DNA of 64,000 nt from an uncultured Collinsella sp. (GCA_934630855.1 CAKTWW010000004.1:16433-80432), one strand, 5' to 3'. Shown: positions 34,115-42,932, numbered from the stretch's first letter. Made by a program: numbers and translations. The notes: generated by a model not told the origin, from the sequence alone.

Positions 34115-34156
34115 ATTATACTTCTGCGCGAATAATGATGGTGAGAAATTATTCTC
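34115..34156 (-). promoter_or_regulatory. modA promoter region: TATAAT -10 and GAGAA-N4-TTCTC operator candidate
   Basis: The minus strand has a perfect TATAAT (34115-34120) about 60 nt ahead of modA. No good -35 is visible. Where it would lie there is a palindrome GAGAAATTATTCTC (34143-34156), with a further GAGAATA half-site at 34161-34167. This suggests an activator or overlapping repressor site. It does not match the E. coli ModE consensus. Confidence 0.5.
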
Positions 34157-34212
34157 GACTGAGAATATAGTTTCAAGTCACCGTGCACCTCGGCGTCACT
34201 TCGACGGAAAAC

Positions 34213-34245
34213 AAAAGGCGGGGCAACCGTTCAGGTCGCTCCGCC
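34213..34245 (-). terminator. Terminator after the molybdopterin genes
   Basis: Transcript-sense GGCGGAGC pairs with GCCCCGCC (one mismatch), with an inner ACC/GGT, followed by TTTTGTTTT. It lies just beyond the mogA/moaB stop at 34259. Confidence 0.75.
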
Positions 34246-34258
34246 GCAGGTAAATCGC

Positions 34259-34738
34259 TTATTTGGCATGCCCCCCACCCGCTGTCATCTGAGCCGCGTG
34301 CTCCAGCTGGTCCGCTATTGCCTCCCAACTTTCGCGAGCCGCCTTGGTGGAACCGGGAAAGTTTACGACAAGTGTATGACCGCGCTGCATACACACCGCA
34401 CGCGAGAGCATGGCACGGCGCGTCTTGGTCATCGAGTAAGCACGAATCGCCTCGGCAATGCCCGGCACATCGCGGTCGCTGACGGCGCGCGTCGCCTCGG
34501 GCGTCACATCGCGCATCGAAAGCCCCGTGCCGCCGCAGGTGATCACGACGTTGGCGTGGTGCTCGTCGGCGGCATCCACGATGGCGGCGCCGATCTCATC
34601 GATGTCATCGCGCACGACCACGTGTGAGGCGACCGTCCAGCCCTGCGCCTCGATAAGCTCCTCAAGCGCAGCCCCGGCCTCGTCCTGCGTAAGATCGCGT
34701 GTGTCCGAACACGTCACGATCGATATCTTCAACTCCAT
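34259..34738 (-). CDS. Molybdopterin adenylyltransferase-type protein (MogA/MoaB)
   Basis: A 159-residue MoCF/MPT-binding domain protein. The core ISIVTCSDTRDLTQDEAG, VITCGGTGLSMRDVTPEA and FPGSTKAA match MogA/MoaB, which adenylylates molybdopterin before MoeA inserts molybdate. The GGTG and SxRD motifs are intact. ATG 34738 follows AGGGGGAAGACT; a longer upstream frame is not supported. It follows moeA by 10 nt, an operon. MogA versus MoaB cannot be decided from sequence alone. Confidence 0.88.
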   Translation of the reverse strand: MELKISIVTCSDTRDLTQDEAGAALEELIEAQGWTVASHVVVRDDIDEIGAAIVDAADEHHANVVITCGGTGLSMRDVTPEATRAVSDRDVPGIAEAIRAYSMTKTRRAMLSRAVCMQRGHTLVVNFPGSTKAARESWEAIADQLEHAAQMTAGGGHAK

Positions 34739-34748
34739 AGTCTTCCCC

Positions 34749-36011
34749 CTACAACACCGTTCCCTCGGGCAGGTCGACGCGGACAACGTCCACGACATCG
34801 CCCGCCGCAAGCTCACATGGCCCCTCGTTAATACGCAGCAGGCAGTTTGCCCGCTGCATGGTTCCCAGCAGCGCCGAATTTTGCGTTTTAGCCTCGGTCA
34901 CCATAAGCTCGCCGGTCTCGGCATCACGCGCGACCACGGCGCGGTCGTAGAAGCGACGGTCCTGGCGCTTTCTCACACCGTGGGTAAGAACTGCTCGCTG
35001 CACGGGACGCGCGCCCTCGGCAAAGCCACGCATCTTGCGAATCGCCGGGCGCGCGAGCATCTCGAAGCCCACATACGCCGCAGCCGGATTGCCCGAAAGC
35101 CCCAAGTACGGCTTCCCGCCGAGCAGGCCAAACGTAATGGCCTTACCCGGGCGCATCGAGATGCGATCGAACAGGACCTCCCCCTCGCGCTTGACCAGCG
35201 CCGTCACGTAGTCGTAGTCGCCCGCCGAGGCACCACCGCTCGTGATGACAAAGTCACATTCCCGTACGGCGCGATGCACAAGCTCGGATATCGCCTGCTC
35301 ATCATCGGGCGCGATGCCATAGAACACGGGCTCGGCACCGGCATCGAGTGCCTCGGCCATCAGCGCCGAGGAGTTGGAATCGCGAATCTGACCACGCGCC
35401 GGAAGCTCGCTTGGAGCAACCAGCTCCGTGCCCAGCGAGATGATGCCCACGCGCGGTGCGGCGTGCACCTTCACGCTCGCGTACCCGGCGCTTGCCAGCA
35501 GGCCCGCACCTGCCGGGGCCACGACCTCGCCAGCGTGCATCACGACGTCGCCGGCATGGGCCTCCTCGGCGGCAGAGCGAACGTTCTCCCCCACCTTAGC
35601 CGGCGCCGAGAAGCGGACGTGCGAGCCCTCGTTGCCATCGCCGTCGAGCACCTCGACGATCTCGTACTTCACCACGGCGTCGGCGCCCTCGGGAACCGGC
35701 GCGCCCGTCATGATACGGACCGTCTCGCCCGCGCCAATCGTGCCCTCAAACACATGGCCCGCCGCCTCGTGGCCAACAACGGAAAGCGTCACCGGCGTAT
35801 CGATTGACGCCGTGGCAAGGTCGGCCGTACGCACGGCATATCCGTCCATAGCGCTGTTGGCAAATGGCGAGATATCGATATCGGCCACAGCATCCTCGGC
35901 CAAGGGAAGACCGGCTGCCTGCCACACGGGAATCTCGCTGAGATCGGTCGGGGCCACGTGCGAAAGGACAATCGCCTGCGCGTCCTCCAAAGGAATGAGC
36001 TTCTCTGCCAT
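34749..36011 (-). CDS. moeA: Molybdopterin molybdenumtransferase
   Basis: A 420-residue MoeA. It shows the domain I/II text SPFANSAMDGYAVRTADL and IMTGAPVPEGADAVVKYE. The central MPT-binding domain contains GIISLGTELV, GQIRDSNSSAL, VITSGGASAGDYDYV and MRPGKAITFGLLGG, with GLSGNPAAAYVGF. It inserts molybdate into adenylylated molybdopterin. ATG 36011 follows TTAGAGGTG. It starts the two-gene moeA-mogA operon next to modABC, so transport and insertion of molybdenum are co-located. Confidence 0.94.
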   Translation of the reverse strand: MAEKLIPLEDAQAIVLSHVAPTDLSEIPVWQAAGLPLAEDAVADIDISPFANSAMDGYAVRTADLATASIDTPVTLSVVGHEAAGHVFEGTIGAGETVRIMTGAPVPEGADAVVKYEIVEVLDGDGNEGSHVRFSAPAKVGENVRSAAEEAHAGDVVMHAGEVVAPAGAGLLASAGYASVKVHAAPRVGIISLGTELVAPSELPARGQIRDSNSSALMAEALDAGAEPVFYGIAPDDEQAISELVHRAVRECDFVITSGGASAGDYDYVTALVKREGEVLFDRISMRPGKAITFGLLGGKPYLGLSGNPAAAYVGFEMLARPAIRKMRGFAEGARPVQRAVLTHGVRKRQDRRFYDRAVVARDAETGELMVTEAKTQNSALLGTMQRANCLLRINEGPCELAAGDVVDVVRVDLPEGTVL

Positions 36012-36223
36012 ATACACCTCTAACATGACGCGGCGCGCAAGAGCGTCGCCGATTCTTTATGTTTGTCTCAGTATAATCCCCCACTGCTCGACCGCGACAC
36101 GGTCTGTGCCCACGAATACGCCTGTCGGTTGCAGGCAGAGAAACAGAATCGAAACCGGCCCACCGGCTCGTTGCGTTTGCCGCGTTTTATAATGCTTGCG
36201 TTGCAACCAAAGAAGAGGACACC

Positions 36224-37645
36224 ATGGCTTTTACCGACACATCAGACAGCGAAAGCGAAGAGCAAGACAACTCCCTGTCACTCGATGAGGGGGGCTTCTT
36301 CTCCCTGAATGACGTCATTATGGCCGGCAGGCAACAACTCACCCGCTCCGAGCATCTCCTGGCTGCCGACACGCGCCGCAACGCCCGCAACCTGCTCGCG
36401 AGCGCCAAGCTGCTCGCGCTCGTCGTAATCGTCTCGCTCGCCATGGGCGTTGCCGCTTGGGCATTTTTGGCCTCGCTGAACATCGCGACCGATTATCGCG
36501 AGCACCATGCGTGGATCTACGCCCTACTTCCCGTCGTGGGCGTGGCTACCGCATGGGTCTACAAGAACCACGGCCTTGCCGCCAAACGCGGTAACAACCT
36601 GGTCATCGATTCCGCCCTGGGCACCCGCCTCATCCATGCACGCATGGCAGTCCTTACCTTCGTCTGCTCCACGCTCACGCACCTCACCGGCGGCTCGGCA
36701 GGCCGCGAGGGCGCGGCGGTGCAGATCGGCGGCACTATCGCCAGCAACATCTCGAACCTCGCCCATCTTAAAAAGCACGACCATCACGATCTTATGCTCG
36801 CCGGTATCTCGTCCGCCTTTGGCGCCGTGTTCGGCTCGCCCCTTGCCGGAGCGTTCTTTGGCATGGAGATGTGCTTTATCGGCAAGATCGACTACACCGC
36901 CGGCATCTACTGCCTCGTCGCCTCGTTTACCGGCTACTTTACGTCGCTTGCCCTGGGCACCGAGTACGAAACGAACGTCATCGCCAGCGTCCCCGATATG
37001 ACGCCCCGAACGGTCGCCATCGTCGTCGTCAGCGCCATTATCTTTGGACTGACGGCACGCCTCTTTGCTTGGTCGGTTCGCACCGTCAAGAACCTGTACG
37101 GCCGCTTTATCACCAACTACCTTGTCCGCGCGCTCGTAGGCGCACTCGTGGTGCTCGCGGCCTACGCGCTGCTCGATGCCTGGAAATACGCCGGCCTTGC
37201 CACCTGGCTCTCGGGTGCCGGTTTCGCCGGCAACACGACCCTCACCGACGCCGCCATCAAGTTGGTCGTGACGGCGCTCACCCTGGGCGCCGGCTTCCAA
37301 GGCGGCGAGGTCACACCGTTGTTTGGCATCGGAGCTGCGCTTGGCGGCTGGATCGGCTGCCTCGCCGGCATCGACCCCAGCTTTCTGGCGGCCCTCGGCA
37401 TGCTCGGCGTGTTCTGCGCCGGCCTCAACGTGCCCATCACCACCTGCATGATGGCCATCGACCTGTTTCACGGCACGGCAGCCGGGTTCTTTGTCATCGT
37501 TGCGTTTATCAGCTATCTTGCCGGCGGGCACCGCGGCGTATATCCTGCCCAGCGCATTATCTCGCCCAAGCGCCGTTCGCTCATTGTGGATGAGGGCGGC
37601 ACGGTGGCAGAGGCTATCGAGCGCCACAACGACCTGATAGAGTAG
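36224..37645 (+). CDS. CLC-family anion channel/antiporter, fluoride-type features
   Basis: A 473-residue CLC protein with a polar acidic N-terminal tail of about 70 residues, then some 10 membrane helices. The anion-pathway motifs are TGGSAGREGAAVQIGG and GAGFQGGEVTPLFGIGAALGG. In the fluoride-exporting CLC-F group the second motif reads GGEVTPLF, whereas chloride CLCs have GGxFxP, so a fluoride/proton antiporter is the better reading. A canonical GSGIP motif is not seen. It is divergent from moeA. ATG 36224 follows AGAGGACACC. Confidence 0.82.
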   Translation: MAFTDTSDSESEEQDNSLSLDEGGFFSLNDVIMAGRQQLTRSEHLLAADTRRNARNLLASAKLLALVVIVSLAMGVAAWAFLASLNIATDYREHHAWIYALLPVVGVATAWVYKNHGLAAKRGNNLVIDSALGTRLIHARMAVLTFVCSTLTHLTGGSAGREGAAVQIGGTIASNISNLAHLKKHDHHDLMLAGISSAFGAVFGSPLAGAFFGMEMCFIGKIDYTAGIYCLVASFTGYFTSLALGTEYETNVIASVPDMTPRTVAIVVVSAIIFGLTARLFAWSVRTVKNLYGRFITNYLVRALVGALVVLAAYALLDAWKYAGLATWLSGAGFAGNTTLTDAAIKLVVTALTLGAGFQGGEVTPLFGIGAALGGWIGCLAGIDPSFLAALGMLGVFCAGLNVPITTCMMAIDLFHGTAAGFFVIVAFISYLAGGHRGVYPAQRIISPKRRSLIVDEGGTVAEAIERHNDLIE

Positions 37646-37730
37646 GTGCAGTAAACGCCGTGCGGTCACAATCGGAGCAACGTAACCCGAGCGCGACCGC
37701 ACCGTCACGCCATACGCCGGGAGTCGCCAC

Positions 37731-38693
37731 ATGCACGCAACAGATTTTGGTCGCACGCTCATCATCGCCAACCCCGCCGCCCAGTCGGGCGCGGCACGCG
37801 AAGTTGCCGAGCGCCTGCAGCGCTTTTTGGACATGACCGCGCGCTCATCCCAGTTTGACCTGGTGCTGACCGAGCGCATGGGGCACGCCAAAGAACTTGC
37901 CGCGCAGGCCCAGGGCTACCGCACGGTTATCGCACTCGGCGGCGACGGTGTGATCCACGAGGTCGTCAATGGCTTGATGACGCAAGAAGAGTCAGCCCGA
38001 CCGGCGCTTGCCGTCCTGCCTGTAGGCTCCGGCAACGATTTTGCCCAGACGCTCGGCATCGACGATTTCTCCGGTAAAGACTTTGGTGCCCTGCTCACCT
38101 GCGAGCTGCAGCGTCAGGACATCGGGCACATTCGCTCATGGAACCCCGCAAGCGGCAGCGGCGAGGCGGCCGTCGAGTATTACGACCAGACACTCTCCGT
38201 CGGCATTGACGCCGCCATCGGCCTAGGCACCACCGAGCTACGCAAGAAGACGGGGCTCACCGGCGCTCCGCTCTATACCCTTTCGGGCCTGGAGCAGTTT
38301 GGGCTGCGCTATCGCAACTACCCCATGACGGTCAGCTTTGACGGCGCGCCAGCCGAGCGCGTGCGGGCGATTATCATGGCGATTCAGCTGGGCCCCACCT
38401 ATGGCTCGGGCTATCGCATCTGCCCCGATGCCGACCCCTGCGACGATGTGCTCGACGTTTGCTACGCCTGCGGCCCCGTGCCCCGCGCGGTCGCCCTGCC
38501 CATGTTCCTTTCGGCCAAAGACGGCCATCACACCAAGCTGCCGCCGGTGCGCATGCGCCGCTGCCGCCATGCCGAACTCACCTTCGAGGAACCCGACTAC
38601 CCCATCCAAGCCGACGGCGAGCCCATCGTCGCCACGCGTATCGAAGTGGACGCCCTCGCCGGCGCCCTCCAAGTCTGGCGCCCCGCCCGCTAG
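37731..38693 (+). CDS. Diacylglycerol/lipid kinase family protein (DgkB/YegS-like)
   Basis: A 320-residue lipid kinase of the DAGK catalytic family. Family motifs are IIANPAAQSG, the nucleotide loop VIALGGDGVIHEVVNGLM, VLPVGSGNDFAQTL, and the C-terminal PIQADGEPI with its conserved DGE. It phosphorylates diacylglycerol or a related lipid. It lies 85 bp after the CLC gene. A family-1 hairpin at 38702-38770 probably ends this transcript and the convergent one. Confidence 0.88.
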   Translation: MHATDFGRTLIIANPAAQSGAAREVAERLQRFLDMTARSSQFDLVLTERMGHAKELAAQAQGYRTVIALGGDGVIHEVVNGLMTQEESARPALAVLPVGSGNDFAQTLGIDDFSGKDFGALLTCELQRQDIGHIRSWNPASGSGEAAVEYYDQTLSVGIDAAIGLGTTELRKKTGLTGAPLYTLSGLEQFGLRYRNYPMTVSFDGAPAERVRAIIMAIQLGPTYGSGYRICPDADPCDDVLDVCYACGPVPRAVALPMFLSAKDGHHTKLPPVRMRRCRHAELTFEEPDYPIQADGEPIVATRIEVDALAGALQVWRPAR

Positions 38694-38701
38694 TTCCATC
38701 T

Positions 38702-38770
38702 AAGTTGCGGTGAAATAGGGACTGTTTTGCGGCTCTGGCAGCCCAAACAATCCCTATTTCACCGCAACTT
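38702..38770. repeat. Family-1 hairpin repeat between convergent genes
   Basis: A 69-bp element, almost one long hairpin: AAGTTGCGGTGAAATAGGGA at the left pairs with TCCCTATTTCACCGCAACTT at the right, then TGTTT/AAACA and GCT/AGC inside. Other copies are at 59937-60005 and split around 7336-9083. It lies between the kinase gene and the convergent release-factor-like gene and may act as a bidirectional terminator. Confidence 0.85.
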
Positions 38771-38779
38771 ATGAGGGGA

Positions 38780-39160
38780 CTATTCGTCACTGGCGGGTTT
38801 ACGGCGGTTGGCCTTTTTGATGGCATTGAAGTGCTTGTCGTTGAGCCTGCGCTGGCGCGATCGCTGTGGCACTTTGGTCTTCACGCGACGACGCGGCGGA
38901 CGACCACGACGCTCTAGCTCCGCCCGCAGTTTGCGCAGACAGCTCGCACGATTCTGAAACTGGCTACGGCTCTCGCGCGCCGTCACGACGATCCCCGTAG
39001 GCACATGCTTCATACGCACCGCCGAGTCCGTCGTGTTCACACCCTGGCCGCCCGGACCCGTCGCGCGAAACACCTGCACTTCGCAGTCGCGTGCCAACTC
39101 CTCGGCCGACATCTCGGCAAAGTGCGCATACTCGCGCCAGCCCATCTTGTTCTCGTCCAT
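38780..39160 (-). CDS. Release-factor-like peptidyl-tRNA hydrolase (RF-1 domain, GGQ)
   Basis: A 126-residue protein with the catalytic GGQ loop ([19 protein letters not shown]) and a strongly basic C-terminal tail ([19 protein letters not shown]). The short single-domain build resembles ArfB/YaeJ, which rescues stalled ribosomes, or related GGQ proteins. The codon-recognition domains of true RF1/RF2 are absent. ATG 39160 follows GGGGAGGTGTTGGT. Function as a ribosome rescue factor is inferred from the tail. Confidence 0.83.
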   Translation of the reverse strand: MDENKMGWREYAHFAEMSAEELARDCEVQVFRATGPGGQGVNTTDSAVRMKHVPTGIVVTARESRSQFQNRASCLRKLRAELERRGRPPRRRVKTKVPQRSRQRRLNDKHFNAIKKANRRKPASDE

Positions 39161-39181
39161 ACCAACACCTCCCCTCAAACA

Positions 39182-39215
39182 AAAAATGTGACAAAGGGAC
39201 AGTCCCTTTGTCACA
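39182..39215 (-). terminator. Terminator of xpt, perfect 14-bp palindrome
   Basis: TGTGACAAAGGGAC and GTCCCTTTGTCACA flank one A; in transcript sense the stem is followed by TTTTTTG. It lies 28 nt beyond the xpt stop. It shares its core with the palindrome at 27266-27296. Confidence 0.85.
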
Positions 39216-39243
39216 TCGCACGCAAATCGTATGTGCCGCGCGC

Positions 39244-39822
39244 CTAGGCGAAGGTGATCTCGCCATTCTCGCAGTCCATATCGGCGATACGGGCCAGGCT
39301 CTCAACGCGGAAACCACGCTCGCGGAGCTTATCGCCGCCGCCCTGGAAGCCCTTCTCCACGGCGATGCCGATGCCGGCAACCTTGGCGCCCGCAGCCTCG
39401 CAGATCTTGATGAGACCCTCGAGCGCGCAGCCGTTGGCCAGGAAGTCGTCGATGATCAGGACCTTGTCGCCCTCGGACAGGAAGCGCTTGCCCACGATAA
39501 CCGGATACTCCTTCTGCTTGGTGAAGGAATAGATGGTCGTGGCATACTGCTCGCCGTCGAGGTTGATGGACTGGGCCTTCTTGGCAAAGACTACCGGCAC
39601 GCCGCCAAAATGCTGGGCCGCGATGCAGGCCATGCCAATGCCCGAAGCCTCGATGGTCAGGATCTTGTTGATCTCGACGCCCTCGAACAGACGGGCCCAC
39701 TCGGCGCCCATGTGGTCGAACAGCTCAACGTCGCACTGGTGGTTGAGGAAGGCATCAACCTTAAGGACGTTACCGGCCTTTACGATGCCGTCACGGCGAA
39801 TACGATCCTCAAGCTCCTGCAT
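39244..39822 (-). CDS. xpt: Xanthine phosphoribosyltransferase
   Basis: A 192-residue type I phosphoribosyltransferase that salvages xanthine to XMP. Typical Xpt text: [56 protein letters not shown], and the PRPP loop [21 protein letters not shown] 39822 follows GAAAGGGTTGCGCC. Its length equals that of Bacillus Xpt. No purine riboswitch is recognisable in the 5' region. Confidence 0.94.
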   Translation of the reverse strand: MQELEDRIRRDGIVKAGNVLKVDAFLNHQCDVELFDHMGAEWARLFEGVEINKILTIEASGIGMACIAAQHFGGVPVVFAKKAQSINLDGEQYATTIYSFTKQKEYPVIVGKRFLSEGDKVLIIDDFLANGCALEGLIKICEAAGAKVAGIGIAVEKGFQGGGDKLRERGFRVESLARIADMDCENGEITFA

Positions 39823-40020
39823 GGCGCAACCCTTTCTCGCGGCAATGATTCCGCGCGATGAACAAACGTTGCACGATAGTCTACCACGGACCGACCCCCG
39901 CCCGCCCCACAAGCCCTATCGCACCATAAAGCCGCAAGACAAGTCAATTTGGGACGGGGCTCTTTTGACTACCTTTATGAGCCCTTTTCCTCCGTCCCCG
40001 GGGGATCATTCGGCGATGCT

Positions 40021-40184
40021 CGCCACGAAATCGGCCCATTTACTACGTTTTACCCGACACCCACGTCCATACCCCCGATTTTCAAAAACCGGCAGGCTCT
40101 CTACCTGCGCTTTTGTTTTTACCAATTGCGCTATGGTTGGGGCCGCGCGGTCAAACGTAGTAGATGGTGGGCGTGTTTCGTGGC
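40021..40184. repeat. Family-2 long hairpin repeat, copy B
   Basis: A 164-bp element with terminal inverted repeats CGCCACGAAATCGGCCCAT-type at the left and TTTCGTGGC at the right. Inner TACTACGTTT/AAACGTAGTA arms and CCATA/TATGG are kept, with an apical GCAGG/CCTGC hairpin. It is homologous to 8763-8923. The rest of the 380-bp gap between xpt and the MFS gene (39823-40020) shows no gene. Confidence 0.75.
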
Positions 40185-40202
40185 AGACGCTCTCCCGAAA
40201 CG

Positions 40203-41507
40203 CTAATGCCGGGCGCGCGTCCTCGCCAAACGTACCAATGTGAGCGCAAAGCCCACAGTAGCAACGGCCATCAGCACGTAGAACACCGAACGAAAACCAA
40301 AGAGGAACACATCCGGACGGCCCGCCACATAGCTCGTGACCGTCTTGCCCATCGCCGCGCTCGTCTGTCCATACAGGATGCGCGACGCCGCCGTAATACC
40401 CAGTGCTATGCCCGCATAGCGCGCCAAGCTGCCCAAGCTGCCCGCAAAGCCAAGCGCCTCACGCGGAGCCGAACCCATATACAGTGAATTATTGGGACTC
40501 TGGAAGATCGACGTGCCGCACGACATAAACGCGACGCAGCACACGATCATCAAGATGGAAGAGTGCTCGTCAAGCGTGCTCACCGCAAAGAGACCGCACA
40601 CGTACACGCCCAGGCCAACGGCCGTGGGCGCTTCACAACCAACACGGTCGGACACCGAGCCCGAAAGCGGGCCCACAAAGGCATTCACGACCGGCATCGC
40701 CAAAAACAACAGGCCGGAGATATCGGAGCTAAAGCCGTGTGCATCCTGAAAGTAGAACGGCAGCACAAACTCGGAGGCACCGATACCCACGAACACGATA
40801 AGCATGCAAGCCAGGTTAATCGTGAAAGCCGAGCTCGCAAAGCAGCGACGCGCCGCCTCTGTCAACGGCATAGGGCGTTCGCCAGCCTCCGGCTTCACAT
40901 GCGGCAGCGTATAGAGTCCCACGATAAACGAGATTACGCCAACGGGCAGATTGATAAGGAAGATGCTCTCCCAGGGAAAGCTCGCCACCAGCACGCCGCC
41001 GAGCACGGGGCCGCACATCATGCCAAGAGCCACAAAGGTCGCGAGGATGCCCATGGCACGACCGCGCTCACGCGCCGGAAACGACTCGGTGATGATGCCC
41101 ATATTGTTGGCCATCGCGGCGGCACAGCCAATGCCCTGCACGAAACGCGCCAAGATTAGCACCTCGAACGAAGCGGAAAGCCCGCAAAGCAGCGAGCCAC
41201 CCGTAAAGACGATCACACCAAGCTGGAACACATTCACCTTGCCGCGCACATCGCCCAAGCGGCCAAACGGCAGCATGGCGACGCACGTCGCGAGCAGATA
41301 CATCGAGGTCACGAGCTGAATGCGGTCGAGACCCACACCCAGCTCCTTTTGCATCACCGGAAGCGCCACCGTCACGATGCTCGCATCCAAACACGCCATA
41401 AATGTCATGACGAGCACGGTGAACAGAATCGCCCATTTATTCTTGCCGTGAGTATCGCCCTCCAGGGCAATGTGTTCGCGGCGCAGCTGCTCGGCAGTTT
41501 TCTCCAT
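40203..41507 (-). CDS. MFS transporter, drug:H+ antiporter type (DHA2-like)
   Basis: A 434-residue major facilitator with about 12-14 hydrophobic helices. Motif A-type text LPFGRLGDVRGKVNVF follows the first two helices, and the motif C-like segment GPVLGGVLV lies in helix 5. The start FMACLDASIVTVALPVMQKEL is characteristic of the EmrB/QacA branch. It probably exports drugs or metabolites; substrate unknown. ATG 41507 follows AAAGGATATAC. It lies downstream of metY but behind a terminator. Confidence 0.88.
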   Translation of the reverse strand: MEKTAEQLRREHIALEGDTHGKNKWAILFTVLVMTFMACLDASIVTVALPVMQKELGVGLDRIQLVTSMYLLATCVAMLPFGRLGDVRGKVNVFQLGVIVFTGGSLLCGLSASFEVLILARFVQGIGCAAAMANNMGIITESFPARERGRAMGILATFVALGMMCGPVLGGVLVASFPWESIFLINLPVGVISFIVGLYTLPHVKPEAGERPMPLTEAARRCFASSAFTINLACMLIVFVGIGASEFVLPFYFQDAHGFSSDISGLLFLAMPVVNAFVGPLSGSVSDRVGCEAPTAVGLGVYVCGLFAVSTLDEHSSILMIVCCVAFMSCGTSIFQSPNNSLYMGSAPREALGFAGSLGSLARYAGIALGITAASRILYGQTSAAMGKTVTSYVAGRPDVFLFGFRSVFYVLMAVATVGFALTLVRLARTRARH

Positions 41508-41532
41508 GTATATCCTTTCTATCGTGCAACGC

Positions 41533-41579
41533 AAAAACGGGACCCCAATCGCCTACAAACGGTCGCGATCAGGGTCCCG
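41533..41579 (-). terminator. Rho-independent terminator of metY
   Basis: Transcript-sense CGGGACCC pairs with GGGTCCCG, with an inner ATCGC/GCGAT, then TTTTTGCG. It lies about 70 nt beyond the metY stop. Confidence 0.85.
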
Positions 41580-41648
41580 CCTACGGAATCGGAACTATGA
41601 GGACGTCGTCAGCCGAAAAGCCGTCCCACGCCTCGCGCGCACGCTAGC

Positions 41649-42932
41649 CTAGCACTGCTCGAGCGCCTGCTCAAGGTCGGCAATCAGATCGGCCGTGTCC
41701 TCCAGGCCGCACGACAGGCGAACCATATCGGCGGAGATGCCGCAGGCGATGAGCTCCTCGTCGTTCATCTGACGATGGGTGGCGTTTGCCGGATGCAGGC
41801 AGCAGGTGCGCGCATCAGCAACGTGCGTGGCAATCTGGGCGAGCTTAAGACTCTTCATAAAGGTCTCGGCCGCCGCACGACCACCGGTAAAGCCAAAGCT
41901 CACGACGCCGCAGGTACCGTTGGGCATGTACTTCTGAGCCATGTCGTAGTACTTGTCGCCCTCCAGGCCCGGATAGCTCACAAAGCGCACCTTGGGGTGG
42001 CTCTGCAGGAACTTGGCGACGGCCAGGCCATTCTCGCAATGACGCGGCATGCGGACATGCAGGCTCTCGAGCGAGCTGTTCAGGAAGAACGCCGCCTGCG
42101 GGTTCTGCATAGGGCCAAGGTCGCGCATAAGCTGCGCAGTGGCCTTGGTGATAAAGGCGCCCTCACGGCCAAACTTCTCGGCATAGGTCACGCCGTGATA
42201 GCTCTCGTCGGGCGTGGTGAGGCCTGGGAACTTGTCCGCATGGGCCATCCAGTCAAACTGGCCGTGGTCGACGATTACGCCGCCCAGATAGGCCGCATGA
42301 CCATCCATGTACTTGGTGGTGGAGTGCGTGACGATGTCGGCGCCCCACTCAAAGGGACGGCACATCACGGGCGTCGGGAAGGTATTGTCGACCATCAGCG
42401 GCACGCCGTGGTCGTGCGCGGCCTTGGCGAAGCGCTCAATATCGAGGACGGCGAGGGCGGGATTGGCGATGGTCTCGCCAAAGACGAGCTTGGTGTTGGG
42501 CTGGAAAGCGGCCTCCAGCTCCTCGTCGGTGCAGTCGGGAGCGACGAAGGTGCAGGTCAGGCCCATACGTCCCATGGTGTGGGCGAGCAGGTTATACGTA
42601 CCGCCATAGATGGCAGAGCTCGCGACCACGTGGTCGCCGGCACCGGCCACGTTAAAGATCGCGAGGAAGTTCGCGGCCATGCCCGAGCTCGTGAGCATCG
42701 CAGCGGTGCCGCCCTCCATCTCACAGATCTTGGCGGCAACGAGGTCGCAGGTGGGGTTCTGGAGACGGCTATAGAAGTAGCCCGACTCCTCCAGATCGAA
42801 CAGCTTACCCATGTGCTCGGACGTGTCGTACTTCCACGTCGTGGACTGATAGATAGGCACCTGGCGCGGCTCCGCATCGCCCGGGCGATAACCGCCCTGA
42901 ACACACGTGGTACCGATAGTCTGCTCGCTCAT
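41649..42932 (-). CDS. metY: O-acetylhomoserine sulfhydrylase family (Cys/Met metabolism PLP enzyme)
   Basis: A 427-residue PLP enzyme. PLP-binding text includes SSGMAANFLAIF, the Asp-containing VPLMVDNTFPTPVM, and the Schiff-base Lys in VTHSTTKYMDGHA. It also has YFYSRLQNPTCDL and SVRLSCGLED-like MVRLSCGLEDTADL. The length and the extra loop around 230-260 fit MetY (O-acetylhomoserine + sulfide to homocysteine) better than cystathionine enzymes; methionine gamma-lyase is the main alternative. ATG 42932 follows AAGGGAGCAAGAT. No S-box is recognisable upstream. Confidence 0.85.
   Translation of the reverse strand: MSEQTIGTTCVQGGYRPGDAEPRQVPIYQSTTWKYDTSEHMGKLFDLEESGYFYSRLQNPTCDLVAAKICEMEGGTAAMLTSSGMAANFLAIFNVAGAGDHVVASSAIYGGTYNLLAHTMGRMGLTCTFVAPDCTDEELEAAFQPNTKLVFGETIANPALAVLDIERFAKAAHDHGVPLMVDNTFPTPVMCRPFEWGADIVTHSTTKYMDGHAAYLGGVIVDHGQFDWMAHADKFPGLTTPDESYHGVTYAEKFGREGAFITKATAQLMRDLGPMQNPQAAFFLNSSLESLHVRMPRHCENGLAVAKFLQSHPKVRFVSYPGLEGDKYYDMAQKYMPNGTCGVVSFGFTGGRAAAETFMKSLKLAQIATHVADARTCCLHPANATHRQMNDEELIACGISADMVRLSCGLEDTADLIADLEQALEQC

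Noticed and set aside
39823..39960. Purine riboswitch upstream of xpt
   Set aside because: The conserved purine-aptamer junction text is not present.
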